Notes: generated from the letters alone by a model not told the origin. A stretch of DNA of 64,000 nt from Dama dama (GCF_033118175.1 NC_083701.1:12791501-12855500); one strand, 5' to 3'. Positions 10,641-22,164 are shown, counted from the stretch's first letter. Numbers and translations: made by a program.

Positions 10641-11129
10641 AATACTTGTTGGACTGTAAGGAAGTTTGAAAATCCTTTGGTTTATATCTACTCCCCCCAC
10701 CCCTTTTTTTTCCTGATCCTTATACAGAATGCAAGACTGAGTAAACACTGAAATCCTTATGTGACATTCTTTTTGAATAATTCTAACACTCATCTCCAGC
10801 CCCAAATAATGAAATCACTGGATCCATTCTCTCTCCTTAGAGATATCAATATCTCCCTACCACTTGAGGTCTTCTTTTTATAACCTCCCAGAGACTAAGA
10901 GAGGATTAGCTTACATTTATGACCACAAATACCCCCTGCCCATTTGGAGGGCAGAAGTTGATAGAGCAAATCCTCAGCAATCAATTTCCCTCCCAACTTT
11001 GAGCTCCCAGTGATCTATCTTCCCTGCCTTTCTGTAATAATTTTTCATGATGCTCATTTAATAGCTGCAACAGAGGGAACTAATAGAGCTAAAAGTGGCA
11101 TGGTAGATTCTAAAGAATTTTAAACCAGA
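10641..11129. other. Unassigned sequence
   Basis: Nothing recognised beyond a C/T run near 10691-10712. Confidence 0.4.
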
Positions 11130-11345
11130 ATTTGAAATTGGGGAACCAGCTTTGAGATTCAGCTCCAGCTACTAATAAACTATGAGAACTTGACTAAGTC
11201 ATTTAACATCTTTGTCCCTCCATCTTCTTCCAGTTTCATAAGATAGATATAGGACCAGAAAAAAAGATGATATATAAAAGTATTCTTCAGATGCTAAAGC
11301 CCTGTATAAACACTCACTGTCTAGATAATTATTAACATTGATAAT
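11130..11345 (+). repeat. MIR SINE fragment
   Basis: ACTTGACTAAGTCATTTAAC then TCTTCCAGTTTCATAAG and TAAAGCCCTGTATAAACAC; MIRb-like order. Confidence 0.55.
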
Positions 11346-11428
11346 AAAAATGTGTTGATACTTACTAAACTCTACCTAGCAAAAGCCCTAAAGAGAATTT
11401 TTTTTTTATTGGTTCCTCGTGACAAATT

Positions 11429-11645
11429 GGGTTTTCCTGGTGGTTCAGTGGTAAGGAATCTGCCTGCTAATGCAGGAGATGCAGGAGACACAGGTTCAGT
11501 CCCTGGGTCTGGAAGATCCTCTGGAGAAGGAAACGGCAACCAACTCCAGTATTCTTGCCTGGAGAATCCCATGGACAAAGGAGACTTGCAGGCTACAGTC
11601 CATAGTGTTGCAAAGAGATAGACTTGAATGTAGCAACTTAGCACA
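11429..11645 (+). mobile_element. Bov-tA SINE
   Basis: GGGTTTTCCTGGTGGTTCAG head, GGAAACGGCAACCAACTCC body, and GAGATAGACTTGAATG near the 3' end. Confidence 0.9.
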
Positions 11646-12119
11646 TAGTCTATTGAGTGTGCAGTAGCATTATGTCTAAAAGAACAATGTACATACCTTA
11701 AATAGAAGATCATTCATTGCTAAAATTTGCTAACCATCATTTGAACTTTCAGCAGATCATAATCTTTTTGCCAAGTAAAATCAAAGATCAATGATCACAG
11801 TTCATGATAACAAATATAATAATAAGGAAAAGTTTGATATATTGTGATAAATACCAAAATGTGATACAGAGACATGGAGTGAGCAAATGCTGGTGAGAAA
11901 ACGGTACCAACAGATATTCTGGATGCAGGGTTGCCACAAACCTTCTGTGTGTAAAAAATGCAATATCTGCGAAGCTCAATGGAAGGAGGTATGCCCGTAT
12001 TCTGACCTGAGACTGATACACACTCACTTATCTGAGCCTCCTTTGTGTACCTTATATAAACTTCTATCCTGACATCCACAAGATGTCACTGCACTTGTTA
12101 GTCACTCATCAGGCCCATG
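11646..12119. other. Unassigned AT-rich sequence
   Basis: Overlapping small frames on both strands at 11788-12079 have no recognisable similarity. Confidence 0.4.
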
Positions 12120-12240
12120 CCGTTAGATTCTAAGCTTCTCAAGGGCGGAGACCTGCAATGCAAGTCTTTGACATGTAGTAAGTAATTAACGTGATTATTG
12201 CGAATGTGTAATGAATGAATCAGTGAGGGAGTGGATGGTT
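12120..12240 (+). repeat. L2 LINE 3' end fragment
   Basis: GATTCTAAGCTTCTCAAGGG, then GACATGTAGTAAGTAATTAA and AATGAATGAAT: the L2 terminal signature. Confidence 0.6.
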
Positions 12241-12707
12241 GGGTAAACAGAGTGTGCCCTGGCTGCTTAGAACACAGGACAAAAGAAGTACCTGCCATCT
12301 TTCAAAGTCAGTTTGACATCAGAGCAGATGCTTGAAATGCTTGACTTCTGTCCCTATACAGGTCCCTAAATCCCTCCACCACCTCTTCCTTATTTTATCT
12401 TCTCTTCAGTGTCTCTAGAAATATTCAGGTTCAACCCCAGTCCTGGCCTTGAGACCTGCGGTCCATCAATTGCCCTCTCGTATTTAGCCTCACGGGAGCA
12501 GTTGCTCTTGGGTCTGGCTCTTCTGGTCACCAGTGATTACCCTCTTTCACCTCATCATACAAAAATCAGGGAAGCTGGAGCTCTCTGGAGGCACTTTCTG
12601 CCAATCAGACATTTTCCGCAGGCAGTCTCCTTGTTTTCATCCTATCTGACACAGACTGCAGAGAAATCCCAGCTCAGCCCCTTAAATCTGAAGGCAGTCT
12701 TATACAC
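12241..12707. other. Unassigned sequence with 116-codon open frame
   Basis: A plus-strand frame 12409-12759 runs into the hAT repeat at 12708, which argues against a real gene. No domain recognised. Confidence 0.4.
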
Positions 12708-12899
12708 AGGTCAGCAGACTGTGGCCCAAAGCTGGTCTGCTGCTTATATTCATAAATAAGATTTTATATTGGAACACAGCCCTGCTTATCTGTTTACAGA
12801 CAGTCCATGCCTGTTTTTACACCAGCTGCAGAGCTGGGACAGAGCCCAAGTGACCACTAAGTCTAGTACGTGGACTGTCTAACCTTTACGGAAAAAGTT
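12708..12899 (-). mobile_element. hAT-Charlie non-autonomous element (copy 1)
   Basis: GGTCAGCAGACTGTGGCC at one end and CCTTTACGGAAAAAGTT at the other with TTATATTGGAACACAGCC inside: the familiar mammalian hAT-Charlie MITE (MER58-like; exact name uncertain). Opposite orientation to the copies at 14863 and 17839. Confidence 0.7.
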
Positions 12900-13299
12900 A
12901 ATCATTCTCCTTCAGAAATTAACTCTCATATATCAGTTAGATGAGGAACCCTGATGGAGTTGGCTTGGCACTGGATTTGGTGGTGAGGGGACCACCATGC
13001 TTTTATTCACAACCACTCCCAATTCTGACATCAGGAAGAGAAAGTTACTTTGTTGGCGTGGACTGATTGTTTGACTGAACTCCAATTCTAAGCTCTAAAA
13101 AGGAAGGAAAGAAGGAAAGGAAGGAGAAAGGGAGGGAGGGAGGGAATAGGAAGAGAAGGAAGCAATAGACACTCCTGGCACTAAAAGGTCCAGCCAGGGC
13201 TTATAAGAACAGCCCTTTAAAATGGAAAGAGTATGGACAAACTCACCTGTGTTCTCTACACGGGTAATACCTGCTACCTGGATAACTGTACATGAGACC
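12900..13299. other. Unassigned sequence
   Basis: Holds the purine tract listed separately; otherwise nothing recognised. Confidence 0.4.
13098..13160 (+). repeat. Polypurine GGAA/GGGA tract
   Basis: About 60 bp that is almost entirely A and G (AAGGAAGGAAAGAAGGAAAG then GGGAGGGAGGGA). Confidence 0.85.
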
Positions 13300-13385
13300 T
13301 TCATCTCAACTCAGTTTCTTCATCTGTAAAATGGTGAGAATATTTGCCTATACACACCATCTGAAATAAATGTATGTGAAGCAAA
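13300..13385 (+). repeat. MIR SINE fragment
   Basis: CAACTCAGTTTCTTCATCTG followed by TAAAATGGTGAGAATATT, a clear MIR core. Confidence 0.6.
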
Positions 13386-14464
13386 GAGGAGAGAATGAGC
13401 TTGCTTTGGAATCTGGGCACAGGCCTTAGGTCTTCCTAAGGTTCTTTCCCTGGGCACCCAAACTCCCTCTGTGGCCCACACTCGCAAGGAATTTTCCCTA
13501 TAGGCACTTTCTACTTTTTGACATTTTGATGTCAGAATGACACCAGTCACTGCAAATTAGGTGCCAGGATGTGTTGTTACCAGTCCTGAAAATGTGTGGA
13601 TTAAAAGTGGCAGAGGGTAAATCACTGACATGGCAGCACCAGTCACAGCTGGAGCGTGTCCCAGCCTGGAAACCTAATTGAACCGAACGCCATTCACACA
13701 AAGGGGAATCTGGGAATCCTGCCAGCATCTTCCCAGAATAATAACTTTTCATTTAAATGCACCCCTTTTCCCCCCTCAAGGAAGATCTCTTTCTCTATCA
13801 TCATCTTAACTGCCTCACTCTTCCTCCCCTCTCATCCTGGTTGTAAAAGTGGATGAATTCTTCCTGCACCTTCCCAAAGATATCGTTTGTAGATGCCTAC
13901 AAACCAATGGGCATGGTGAATCTGAGACAAGGCCTGAAGACTCATGGGGTGGGAACACAAAGAGACTTACCTAAACTGCCAAGGTATCAACGACCCTAGG
14001 CTGAAGGAAGAATGGAAAAGGTTTTTATGCAATATGGTTCCAGTGGTTCAGAGACAGGCTGGTCATTCCAGGCTCAGTGATGGAACAGGCCCTAAAGAAG
14101 AGTCAAGAATGCTTGATCTTGCCATTGATTAGTATGGAGGGGATCCAATGGCATTTCATGGCTTTTATCATTTTAAACATGGAACATCGTCTACAAGGAT
14201 TTGAAAGTGTCTATGTTGGAAGTTCACCTTAAACTCTAAATTATTATTTGAGTTTAAAAGAAAATGTAATTGGAATATATTGGGCAAGGATGAATTTATC
14301 CCATACTTGACTGTTAAAATAACATATAATGTGATGTAGAATTGTAGAAATTTGCCAAAAACCTTAGAGATGTACTTCTATTCAAGTAAGGAATTAATTT
14401 AATTCACTCAGCAAACATATTTCCAATGCCTATTGTGAGTCATAACTATGTAACAATGACATTT
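13386..14464. other. Unassigned sequence
   Basis: No repeat or conserved coding pattern recognised in this 1.1-kb stretch. Frames of up to 84 codons occur on both strands, as expected by chance. Confidence 0.4.
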
Positions 14465-14660
14465 CTATAAAGGCTTAAAGTTTATAGAGTACTCTATCTC
14501 GCTGACTCTTACAAAAATTCTCTGACAAAGGACTAACCACCATCCTTATTCTACAGGTTTGGGAACCAGTTCTTTAAGAGCAACGCATTTTGTTCAAGGT
14601 CATTGGCTTGAAAGTGATGGAGCTGTGAAAGGAATCTATGTCTTTTGAGCCCAAATACCT
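14465..14660 (+). repeat. MIR SINE fragment
   Basis: GAGTACTCTATCTCGCTGAC, then ATCCTTATTCTACAGGTTTG and AACGCATTTTGTTCAAGGTC: MIR order. Confidence 0.5.
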
Positions 14661-14862
14661 GAATCCATGCCTATTTTCTCCCAGCTACCTTTGCTAATCT
14701 CATTGAAATGCATCTTAGTTCTAGACCTTTCAGGATGTTTTTTCCCACATTCTGATGTTGATTGTTTTCTCAAGTCTAATTTACTTCCACAGTAATATTT
14801 ATCAGTTCAACCCTTCAGGAGTCTAGCCCCTAAAGTTGCCTCTAGAGATCAACTCTTTAGAT

Positions 14863-15079
14863 TAGGGCTTATCAAATATTTTCTCTACAAAGCCAGATAG
14901 TAAATACTTCAGGCTTGGTGGGCCATATGGTCTCTGTCACAAATACTCCACTCCATTGTATCAGGAAAGTGGTTGCAGACAATACATAAACAAACGGCTG
15001 CATTCCAATAAAATTTCACTTCCAGAGACTGGCGATGGACCAGATTTGGTCCAAGAGCCTTAGTTAACTGACCCCTGCT
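14863..15079 (+). mobile_element. hAT-Charlie non-autonomous element (copy 2)
   Basis: Nearly complete: AGCCAGATAGTAAATACTTC, GGGCCATATGGTCTCTGTC, CCAATAAAATTTCACTTCC and an end reading AACTGACCCCTG. Same family as 12708-12899 and 17839-18010. Confidence 0.8.
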
Positions 15080-15542
15080 TGAGATCTATATTGCTTCCCA
15101 GTAATCTCTCAACTAGTTAAGATCCTTAGAGTTAAAAAAGAAAAAAAGATCTCCTTAGAGTTAGGATTTTTATTAACTGCTGAGAGCCTTAGTCACTTAT
15201 GGAAAATGCTGAAGTTTTCTAACCTTCGTGTCAAAGAGAGCACATGTAAATTAGAGGTAAAAAGCAGCCACACAACAAGGATTCAAAAGATGACGAGCTA
15301 AGTAAGTGGTCCTGGCACACAAGCGGAACAGTAGCTCAGCTCATCCGGGGTGCAGTGTAGAAAAAGGACCTCACAGTGCTTTTCTGTGAAACCTCAGTCT
15401 CACTAAGAGACTAAAATAAGGAAAGGGATGATCATTTTTCAGGGTGCATGGGTGCTTTCATGCTGCAGTTGCCAAAGGAGTACTTGTAACAGAGAGGTAA
15501 AGACCACAAAGTGTGATATATTTACATTTGGTCTTTGTTTTT
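15080..15542. other. Unassigned sequence
   Basis: Nothing recognised. Confidence 0.4.
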
Positions 15543-15797
15543 TCATTTATAATTTGTGTATTGAGATAGAATTCACATATCAAATACACCTGTTTAAAGT
15601 ATACAATTCAATGGTTTTTTAGTATTTTACAGAACTGTGAAATCATTACCACTATCTATTATAACTTTAGAATATCTGGGTCTTTCAAAAAGAACCCCAT
15701 ACCCATTAGCAATCACCTTCTCCCTGCTCCCCCCACCAAGCAAGTCCTGACAACTCCTGATCTACTTTCTGTGTCTATGGATTTGCCTATTTAAAAA
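15543..15797 (-). repeat. Ancient L1 3' UTR fragment (L1M-type)
   Basis: Antisense to the mammalian L1M 3' UTR: TTGAGATAGAATTCACATAT, AAAGTATACAATTCAATGG, CATACCCATTAGCAATCACC, TCTATGGATTTGCCTATTT. Confidence 0.75.
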
Positions 15798-15875
15798 AAT
15801 TTTTTTTTCATTTTATATAGGAGTATAGTCAATTAATGATGTTGTGATAGTTTCAGGGGGACAGCAGAAGGTCTT
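15798..15875 (-). repeat. L1 3' end fragment
   Basis: TATAGGAGTATAGTCAATTA then TGTTGTGATAGTTTCAGGG, the antisense of a cetartiodactyl L1 3' end also seen at 25756 and 49205. It directly abuts the L1M piece. Confidence 0.6.
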
Positions 15876-16164
15876 TTATAGAAAAAGCTAACCAAATTTT
15901 TATGTTTTGTTATACTTCACCTACATTTCATAATTTTCAAAATCATGGTTTTACACCTTAAAAAAAAAATGGGGAAACAGAGCATCTTGCCCAGGCTCAA
16001 ACAGCCAGCTAGTGGTGAAGTTAGAATTCAAACTCCTTCTTATCTAATTCCCAAGTGCACATTCTCTTGAGTCACCGTGGGGTCCACTTAGGAAAGGGCT
16101 TAAACTCTTCGCTGAGAGAAAAGCAAGCTCTTCTGCAATCTCAGCCCTGAGCACAAAACAGACA
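15876..16164. other. Unassigned sequence
   Basis: 15957-16060 has a MIR-like phrase (ATCTTGCCCAGGCTCAAAC, AGCTAGTGGTGAAGTTAG). Nothing else recognised. Confidence 0.4.
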
Positions 16165-16176
16165 CTAGTGAAATTG

Positions 16177-16370
16177 AAGGTGAAGGTCGCTCAGTCGTGT
16201 CTGACTCTTTTCGAGCCACGGACCATGTAGTCCATGGAAGTCTCCAGGCCATAATACTGGAGTGGGTTGCCTTTCCCTTCTCCAGGGGATCTTCCCAACC
16301 CAGGGATCAAACCCACGTCTCCCGCATTGCAGGCAGATTCTTTACCAGCTGAGCCACAAGGGAAGCCTCA
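16177..16370 (-). mobile_element. Bov-tA SINE
   Basis: Antisense: GTCGCTCAGTCGTGTCTGAC through GAGCCACAAGGGAAGCCTC. Imperfect flanking repeat AGACACTA / AGATACTA. Confidence 0.9.
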
Positions 16371-17838
16371 AAATAGATACTAAAAACAAGCTGATTATAG
16401 AGACATCATTGAATTGATGAGCATTTTGCTCAACTGCAACTGGCAATGAAAGATAAATTGAGTATCTAAGCTCTCCAGAATAATTTATTCTGAGCTCTTG
16501 TCTCTTCTGTTGTTGATCCAGCTCAATTGAAAAGGCTTTCTGGTCATTTATGAGGGAAAAATACATCACTAACCCACATGTTTAATGAGTCAGCAAAACT
16601 GACGTCATGAAACAATGAGTCAGTTGAGGGCTAAATCAGAAGGCCAAGCAGCTTCCAGGACACCCAAGACATTTCCTTGGAGCTTATAAACAATAATGAT
16701 GCTCGGTTCTACATCTGCAGGTGAGGACGCAAGGAAGATATCGGTGCTTAGAAACATGTGTCTCTATAGCACAGCATCTCTATCTTTTATAGAACAAGGA
16801 AAACACAGTTTAGAGGGCAGCAAATGGTAAACTCTCTTCTGAAGCTGTTGTTATTTCTGATGATTTTCTATAACTGTATTTCTTTTTTATGGTGGTGTGG
16901 GAAACTTGATCTGAATAATCATCCTTTTTGTAAAGATTACATGTTAGTACCATATCAAATAAAAGACAGGAAAACAAAACCCTTTGAGGTTTTAATCCAA
17001 GTCTAGGATGGAGACAAAATTTATCTTTATTTGTATTTAGTTCAGGATATTTGGAAGATTCCATTATTTAATATCTTATATTATCATTTCCCAAATGGCA
17101 TTCTCTGAATGGTTTACGTCCTGAGAGAAGGCAATGAATGATTCATGGGAAGGAGCTGGAAAGAGAGGAAATAGAGTGTTTTCAATAGCCAAATACTTTA
17201 AGAAGTTGTATCATCTTTTACTGTATAACAGACTACTCCAGTGCTTATCAACTTAAGACCACAGAAGCTTATTGCGTCACTGTCTCAGGGGGTCAGGAAT
17301 CTGGTGTCTGCTTAGCAGGATGCCTCTGGCTCAGTTTTCCATGAAGAAGCCATGGGATAATCAGTCATGGCTACAATCACCTCGAGGCTCAAATGAGACA
17401 GAGAACCAATTTGTTTCCCAGTTCACTCATGTGGCTGTCGGCAGCCTCAGAAGGTATATTTCCAAGTGATCTTATGTAGTTGTTTGTAGGTCTCAGATCC
17501 TCACCACATGGCTTCACCAGAGACTTCCCAAGTGTATTCGACATGGCAGCCAGTGATCCTAGAGCAAGAGAGAACCAGAGACAGAATCACGTTTTCTTTT
17601 ATAACCTAATCTCAAAAGTGATATGTCATCAGCAAAAGCATATTATCATTAAAAGCAAATCAAAATCCAGCTTATACTCAAAGGGAGAAGATTCTAAAAG
17701 GACTGGGATACCAAGGAATGGGAATCATTGATGATCATTTTAGGAACTGCCCAGCCCAGAAGTTCTGGGTTATTCTCAACTACAACACTTCTCAGAGCTT
17801 TTAATATCCAAATGTGTTTTTTGGATCATCATTTGAGT
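16371..17838. other. Unassigned sequence around an AP-1/CRE cluster
   Basis: No repeat recognised across most of 1.4 kb, making this one of the longer single-copy-looking stretches. Small frames (up to 84 codons) lack similarity. The regulatory-motif cluster is listed separately. Confidence 0.4.
16586..16622 (+). promoter_or_regulatory. AP-1 / CRE / AP-1 motif cluster
   Basis: Three bZIP-type sites in 37 bp: TGAGTCAGCA (16586-16595, also a Maf half-site extension), a perfect palindromic TGACGTCA (16600-16607) and TGAGTCA (16616-16622). Starts are 14 and 16 bp apart. Activity is inference. Confidence 0.4.
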
Positions 17839-18010
17839 AGGGGGTCAGGAAACTTTCTCTTAGACAGCCAGATGCCTATGAGTCTGAGGACCTCTGTCCC
17901 AATTCAATTCAGTTGCAAAAAGCAGCCACAGATCATTCATACACAAGATGCTATGGCTGTGTTCCAATAAAAGTTTATTTACAAAAACACTGTATTTGCC
18001 AACTCCTGGA
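17839..18010 (+). mobile_element. hAT-Charlie non-autonomous element (copy 3)
   Basis: GGGGTCAGGAAACTTTCTCT at the left, GGCTGTGTTCCAATAAAAG in the middle, ending TTGCCAACTCCTG. Third copy within 5.3 kb. Confidence 0.75.
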
Positions 18011-18108
18011 TTAGAGATTGTGACTTTCGCTGATGATAATTAACAATAATAACTTTTTGTTATGGAATCTCTATCCCAGAGAACAGAGTGAAATGCGGAT
18101 ACATATGT

Positions 18109-18400
18109 ATCTGTAATATTTTTATTAAAGTATAATTGATTTGCAACATGAGAAGGGGATTCCCAGGTGGCTCAGTGGTAAAGAATCCACCTGCCAATGC
18201 AGGAGATGCAGATTTGATCCCTGGATTGGGAAGATCCCCTGGAGGAGGAAATGGCAACCCACTCCAGTATTCTTGCCTTGGAAATTCCGTGGACAGAGGA
18301 CCCTGTCCTCTGGGCCGGGCTACGGTCCATGAGGTCAGGGTCGGACATGACTGAGCACACAGTATCAGTTTCCGGTGTACATGTGTATCTGTGATTTTGC
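18109..18400 (-). repeat. L1 3' end fragment interrupted by a Bov-tA
   Basis: Left part TTTATTAAAGTATAATTGAT and right part CAGTTTCCGGTGTACATGTG form one antisense L1 3' end; the SINE at 18155-18360 sits inside it. Confidence 0.6.
18155..18360 (+). mobile_element. Bov-tA SINE inside L1
   Basis: GGGGATTCCCAGGTGGCTCA head to GGTCGGACATGACTGAGC end; carries a small extra segment around 18300-18320. Confidence 0.9.
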
Positions 18401-18544
18401 CAGTAAATGCAAAAATTTGGCAATAAGGAAATACTTTAAGTATACTTGCTAAAATATCACTGTTTTCTTCCTTGTTGAGATTCATAGAACAGTTTCGGGT
18501 TTCTCAGTATTCTTGAAAGTTTAGATTACTAATTTCATGAGTGT

Positions 18545-18645
18545 AGAATCTGTCTTATGTTCCCACCATGTTTGCCTTGCGTAGCACAGGGTCAGAGACT
18601 CAAGAAGCACTCAATATTTTTGAATGAATGGATGGATGGTTGAAT
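18545..18645 (+). repeat. L2 LINE 3' end fragment
   Basis: TTGCGTAGCACAGGGTCAGA, AAGCACTCAATATTTTTGAA and ATGGATGGATGG. Confidence 0.5.
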
Positions 18646-18775
18646 AAATTCCAACTTTCAATGTTTACATGCTTCTTCTTCTCTTTCTTTATGTATGTTA
18701 TACAGATGTCCACTTTCCAATGAATCAAATGTCCTGACCTATAGCTGACCTCCTTCTTACAAAATCTCCCTTCTT

Positions 18776-18902
18776 GGGAATTCCCTGGCAGTCCAGTGGT
18801 TAGGACTCTGTGCTTCCAATGCTGGGGGCTCAGGATCCATCCCTGGTAGGGGAACTAAGACCCTGCAAGCCATGTGGTGCAGATATTAAGTAAACATTTC
18901 AA
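18776..18902 (+). mobile_element. CHR-type SINE (cetartiodactyl tRNA-derived)
   Basis: GGAATTCCCTGGCAGTCCAG, TTAGGACTCTGTGCTTCCAA and GTAGGGGAACTAAGACCCTG are hallmarks of the CHR SINEs shared by whales, hippos and ruminants. AAATCTCCCTTCTT (18762-18775) and AAATCTCTCTTCTT (18903-18916) form a target-site duplication with one mismatch. Confidence 0.85.
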
Positions 18903-19194
18903 AAATCTCTCTTCTTTTCTCTCCTCAGTCTGCACCTGAGCCTGTAGATCATAATCATCATAATGATAGCCCTGATGGATTCTGCATAGATGGGTGTGCC
19001 AGTTCTTGTCCTTAGCTTTGCTACCTGAAGACTTGAGAAGGGCAGGGTGGAAGGAAGGAAGGAAGAGAAGGCAGAGAGGTGAGAAAAGACCAGCGTAACC
19101 AAGGACCAAAAGAGCCCCAACGCATCTCACAAGCTTCAAGATGTCATGACTGAACTGGGTACTTCTATACACAGTCTGTTTTCCAATCCTCTCT

Positions 19195-19325
19195 ACGCAA
19201 CTTTGAAATGGGTATTACTGACTCTGTTTCACAAATAGAGTCTTAGAGAAGTTTCATGATTTGCCCAAAGTGATACAGCTAATTGGGGGCAGAGATGAAA
19301 GAGAAACCTGGTCTATACTGACCCT
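19195..19325 (+). repeat. MIR SINE fragment
   Basis: TGTTTCACAAATAGAGTCTT, TGATTTGCCCAAAGTGATAC and AGCTAATTGGGGGCAGAG: MIR 3' half. Confidence 0.65.
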
Positions 19326-20099
19326 ATATCTCGTTTCTTAAGTCATACATCCCTGTTTGTCTGGGAAAGTCTTAGTATCCACCCATTGTCCTGGAACAAT
19401 TATTAAAGTCATTTTTTGTTGTACTCTCAAATGTGTTCCATTTTAGAAAGCATATGATCTAATCATCTGCCTATAACTTTCCATCTCCCTGGAGAAAGTT
19501 CTGGCCTCTGTCATGGATGCAAATTCAATCAGAAGCCCCCTGACTAGGATTTCATCGCGGTCAGGGGCATTCCAATGAGGAGACCACCAGTTGCCCCATA
19601 TAGTCTGTGGAGTGCTTGCCATGCCATTGGCTGTTATGTCATGGGAAGCAAGGAACATGTAACATGAATGACACTGAAAATGCACACATCTAAGTGCATG
19701 TAGACAGAGACAGATACACACTTGTGCATTTTTAGGCCAACTTCCAAAAGTATTGTTCTTTCCTTTGCCTCATGGAAAGAATTTTGAATGCAGTCATTTC
19801 TCACTTGGATTTTTGTACAGTAAAAGTTTCTGTCTTTCTCCCTTAGAGTCATCACTATCTCTGTTGTGGGTTAATTTTGTCTGTTTGGAAGTTCACATAA
19901 CAATTCCTAATTTGGACTTGTGCTTAGGAACTTCTCCTTTTTCTGGTATTTAACAACACCAAGAAAAGACTGCACTTAACATTCAGTCTTTCAATCTTAG
20001 TGCACGCTTAGTATTCTTCTGTGATATGGATCCTTTTCTATCTACAATGGATAGTTAGTTAGTTTGCGATCTTCCTCTCTTCTCTAACCAGGATACCTT
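19326..20099. other. Unassigned sequence
   Basis: No family recognised. Overlapping minus-strand frames at 19443-19855 lack similarity. Confidence 0.4.
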
Positions 20100-20290
20100 A
20101 TGTCCTTACGGTGCATCACAGTTTGCTCAGAGTGTCACAAAAATTTTTGTATTTGATTCTCACATCAATCCTGTGAGGCTGTTCAATTGATCCACATTCT
20201 AGTGGTGATAAAACAGATTCAGAAAGGTTAAACAACTCATCTAAAGTCTTACAGCAAGCAAAAACTGACAAAGTTGAGACAACTTGAAGA
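20100..20290 (+). repeat. MIR SINE fragment
   Basis: GATTCTCACATCAATCCTGT, GATAAAACAGATTCAGAAAG, then CAACTCATCTAAAGTCTTAC. A short L2-like tail may follow at 20300-20390. Confidence 0.6.
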
Positions 20291-20390
20291 AAGGGATCAG
20301 ATATGATTCATCTCTACATCATTCAGAATGCCTTGCTTTCAGCAGGCACATAAGATATTTATGTTTAATCATTGGTTGAATTAATGAACA

Positions 20391-21289
20391 AGTGTATAGG
20401 ATTTAACCTTCCTCATCAACCATGGTCTCTGTCATAACTAGGACAAGATTTGAGATCATATCCTTTGAGAAATAGTAGAAGGATGTGTTTAGATCAGGGG
20501 GAAATGTCTTAGGGGAAAGAAAACAGTTGGGGAGAATTGAGAGCTGCCATGTGGAAGAATGACTGGGTGTAGGCTCTGCGCCAATGGAGATACAACTGAG
20601 ATTGTTGTTTGAAGGTCGTAAAGACTTCAGTTTGGTATAGGGATACAAGATCATAGAATTGTCTAGACTTTAGGAGATTCTTGTGAGGAAGTGAGGTTTC
20701 AATCTCAGGGGATATTACAACAGGAATTTGACACATCTGTACTAGAATAAGGGTAAAGCAGCTCAGTGCATATGGCAGCCAAAGTGGCTACCATTATTTC
20801 AACCTCCTCTGACTGTAGGAGTCTGAAAGTCTCTATTAGATGCATTTAATGTCTGTATTTCTTTTGTTTCCCCAACATGCCTATCGACTATTTGAGTTGA
20901 CATGCTGCTGAGCATTTTGCAGCACTGAAACAAGTGTCCATGAACTCTACATCTTTGTTCTGTCTCCCAGCAACCATTCTTGTTTTGATGTCAAAGCATC
21001 TGAGCCTTAACCACACATATAGTAACAACAGGTGTGAGCCATTTAAAGATGGCTCATCACAGCATCCAAAAAAAAGTGATGTTGATGTCACTGGGACAGA
21101 CTGCTCAGAGACAACTCATTCCAAGAGGACTTGGCCCCTTCATTAGGTCCTGAGTCAAAGGATCAGAGAAGGAATTTCAACTAACTCCCATTATCTCTTT
21201 GCTCAGGTTAACCTGAACACACAAATCATCTCAATGACTACTGAAGATCATTGGCAAATGAGCAGTGGGATGGGTTTATAGGTTTTTAG
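20391..21289. other. Unassigned sequence
   Basis: About 900 bp without a recognised repeat; frames of 67-83 codons on both strands have no similarity. Confidence 0.4.
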
Positions 21290-21301
21290 CTCTCACTGGA
21301 T

Positions 21302-21517
21302 GGGCTTCCCTGGTGGCTCAGTGGTAAGGAATCTGCCTGCCAATGCAGGAGATGAAGGTTCAATCCCTGGGTCAGGAAGACCCCTTGGGGAAGGAAATGG
21401 CAACCCACTCCAGTATTCTTGCCTGGGAAATCCCATGGACAAAGTAGCCTAGTGGGCTACAGTCCATGGGGTTGCAAAAGAGTCAGACATGACTTAGCGA
21501 CTAAATAGCAACAACCA
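21302..21517 (+). mobile_element. Bov-tA SINE with perfect 12-bp target-site duplication
   Basis: Full length, from GGGCTTCCCTGGTGGCTC to GACATGACTTAGCGACTAA. Flanked by CTCTCACTGGAT at 21290-21301 and 21518-21529. Confidence 0.95.
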
Positions 21518-21594
21518 CTCTCACTGGATAAGAGGTAAGAAACAGACAAAGCTGAGTAAACCTGATAGGGAAATAAGGGGTTACAAAAATGAAC

Positions 21595-21690
21595 TCTTAA
21601 TTTTATAGATGAGGGAATTGAGGCATGATGGTAACTAGTCCAAAGGAACACAGGGTGAACACTGGAACTTTGGCCCCAAATTCCTACATT
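21595..21690 (+). repeat. MIR SINE fragment
   Basis: TATAGATGAGGGAATTGAGG, then TAGTCCAAAGGAACACAGGG. Confidence 0.55.
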
Positions 21691-22164
21691 CCCCAGCCTC
21701 CCGATCCTCTGAGTAAAAATGGAAAGTGCAAGCATGCATCTGATTCAAAACCCAGGAACTGCATTGCTGATGGTAGTGGAGAAGGTCCCCAAACAGAGAA
21801 CTTGGAAGGATATTGCAATGTCCTAATATCAGATACATTTGGATCACTCTACTTTCCTAAATCGAATTTCTTTTCTCTATAAAGGCAGTGAGTCATTCGA
21901 CTCACTCTCATGACAAGCATAGAGAAGCAGCAGTAAATTTGACTGCTGTGTCTACACCACAGGTTCCCTTGAGGGTGCCTCAAAATCCCGCTAACCCTCA
22001 GCTTGCTCTTTAGATGCTCTCCATACACTGAATCTCATTCTAAACCCTTTGCACATATGATCTCAATAAAACCTTACACCTAGGCTCTGAGATCTTCCTG
22101 CAAAGATCACTGTCTTACACACTGGAAACATACACCCCAAATTTAGGTAGCGTGCTGAAAATTA
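21691..22164. other. Unassigned sequence
   Basis: Nothing recognised. Confidence 0.4.

Noticed and set aside
12409..12759. 116-codon frame as a coding exon
   Set aside because: Its 3' end is inside a hAT-Charlie repeat and the rest has no recognisable similarity.
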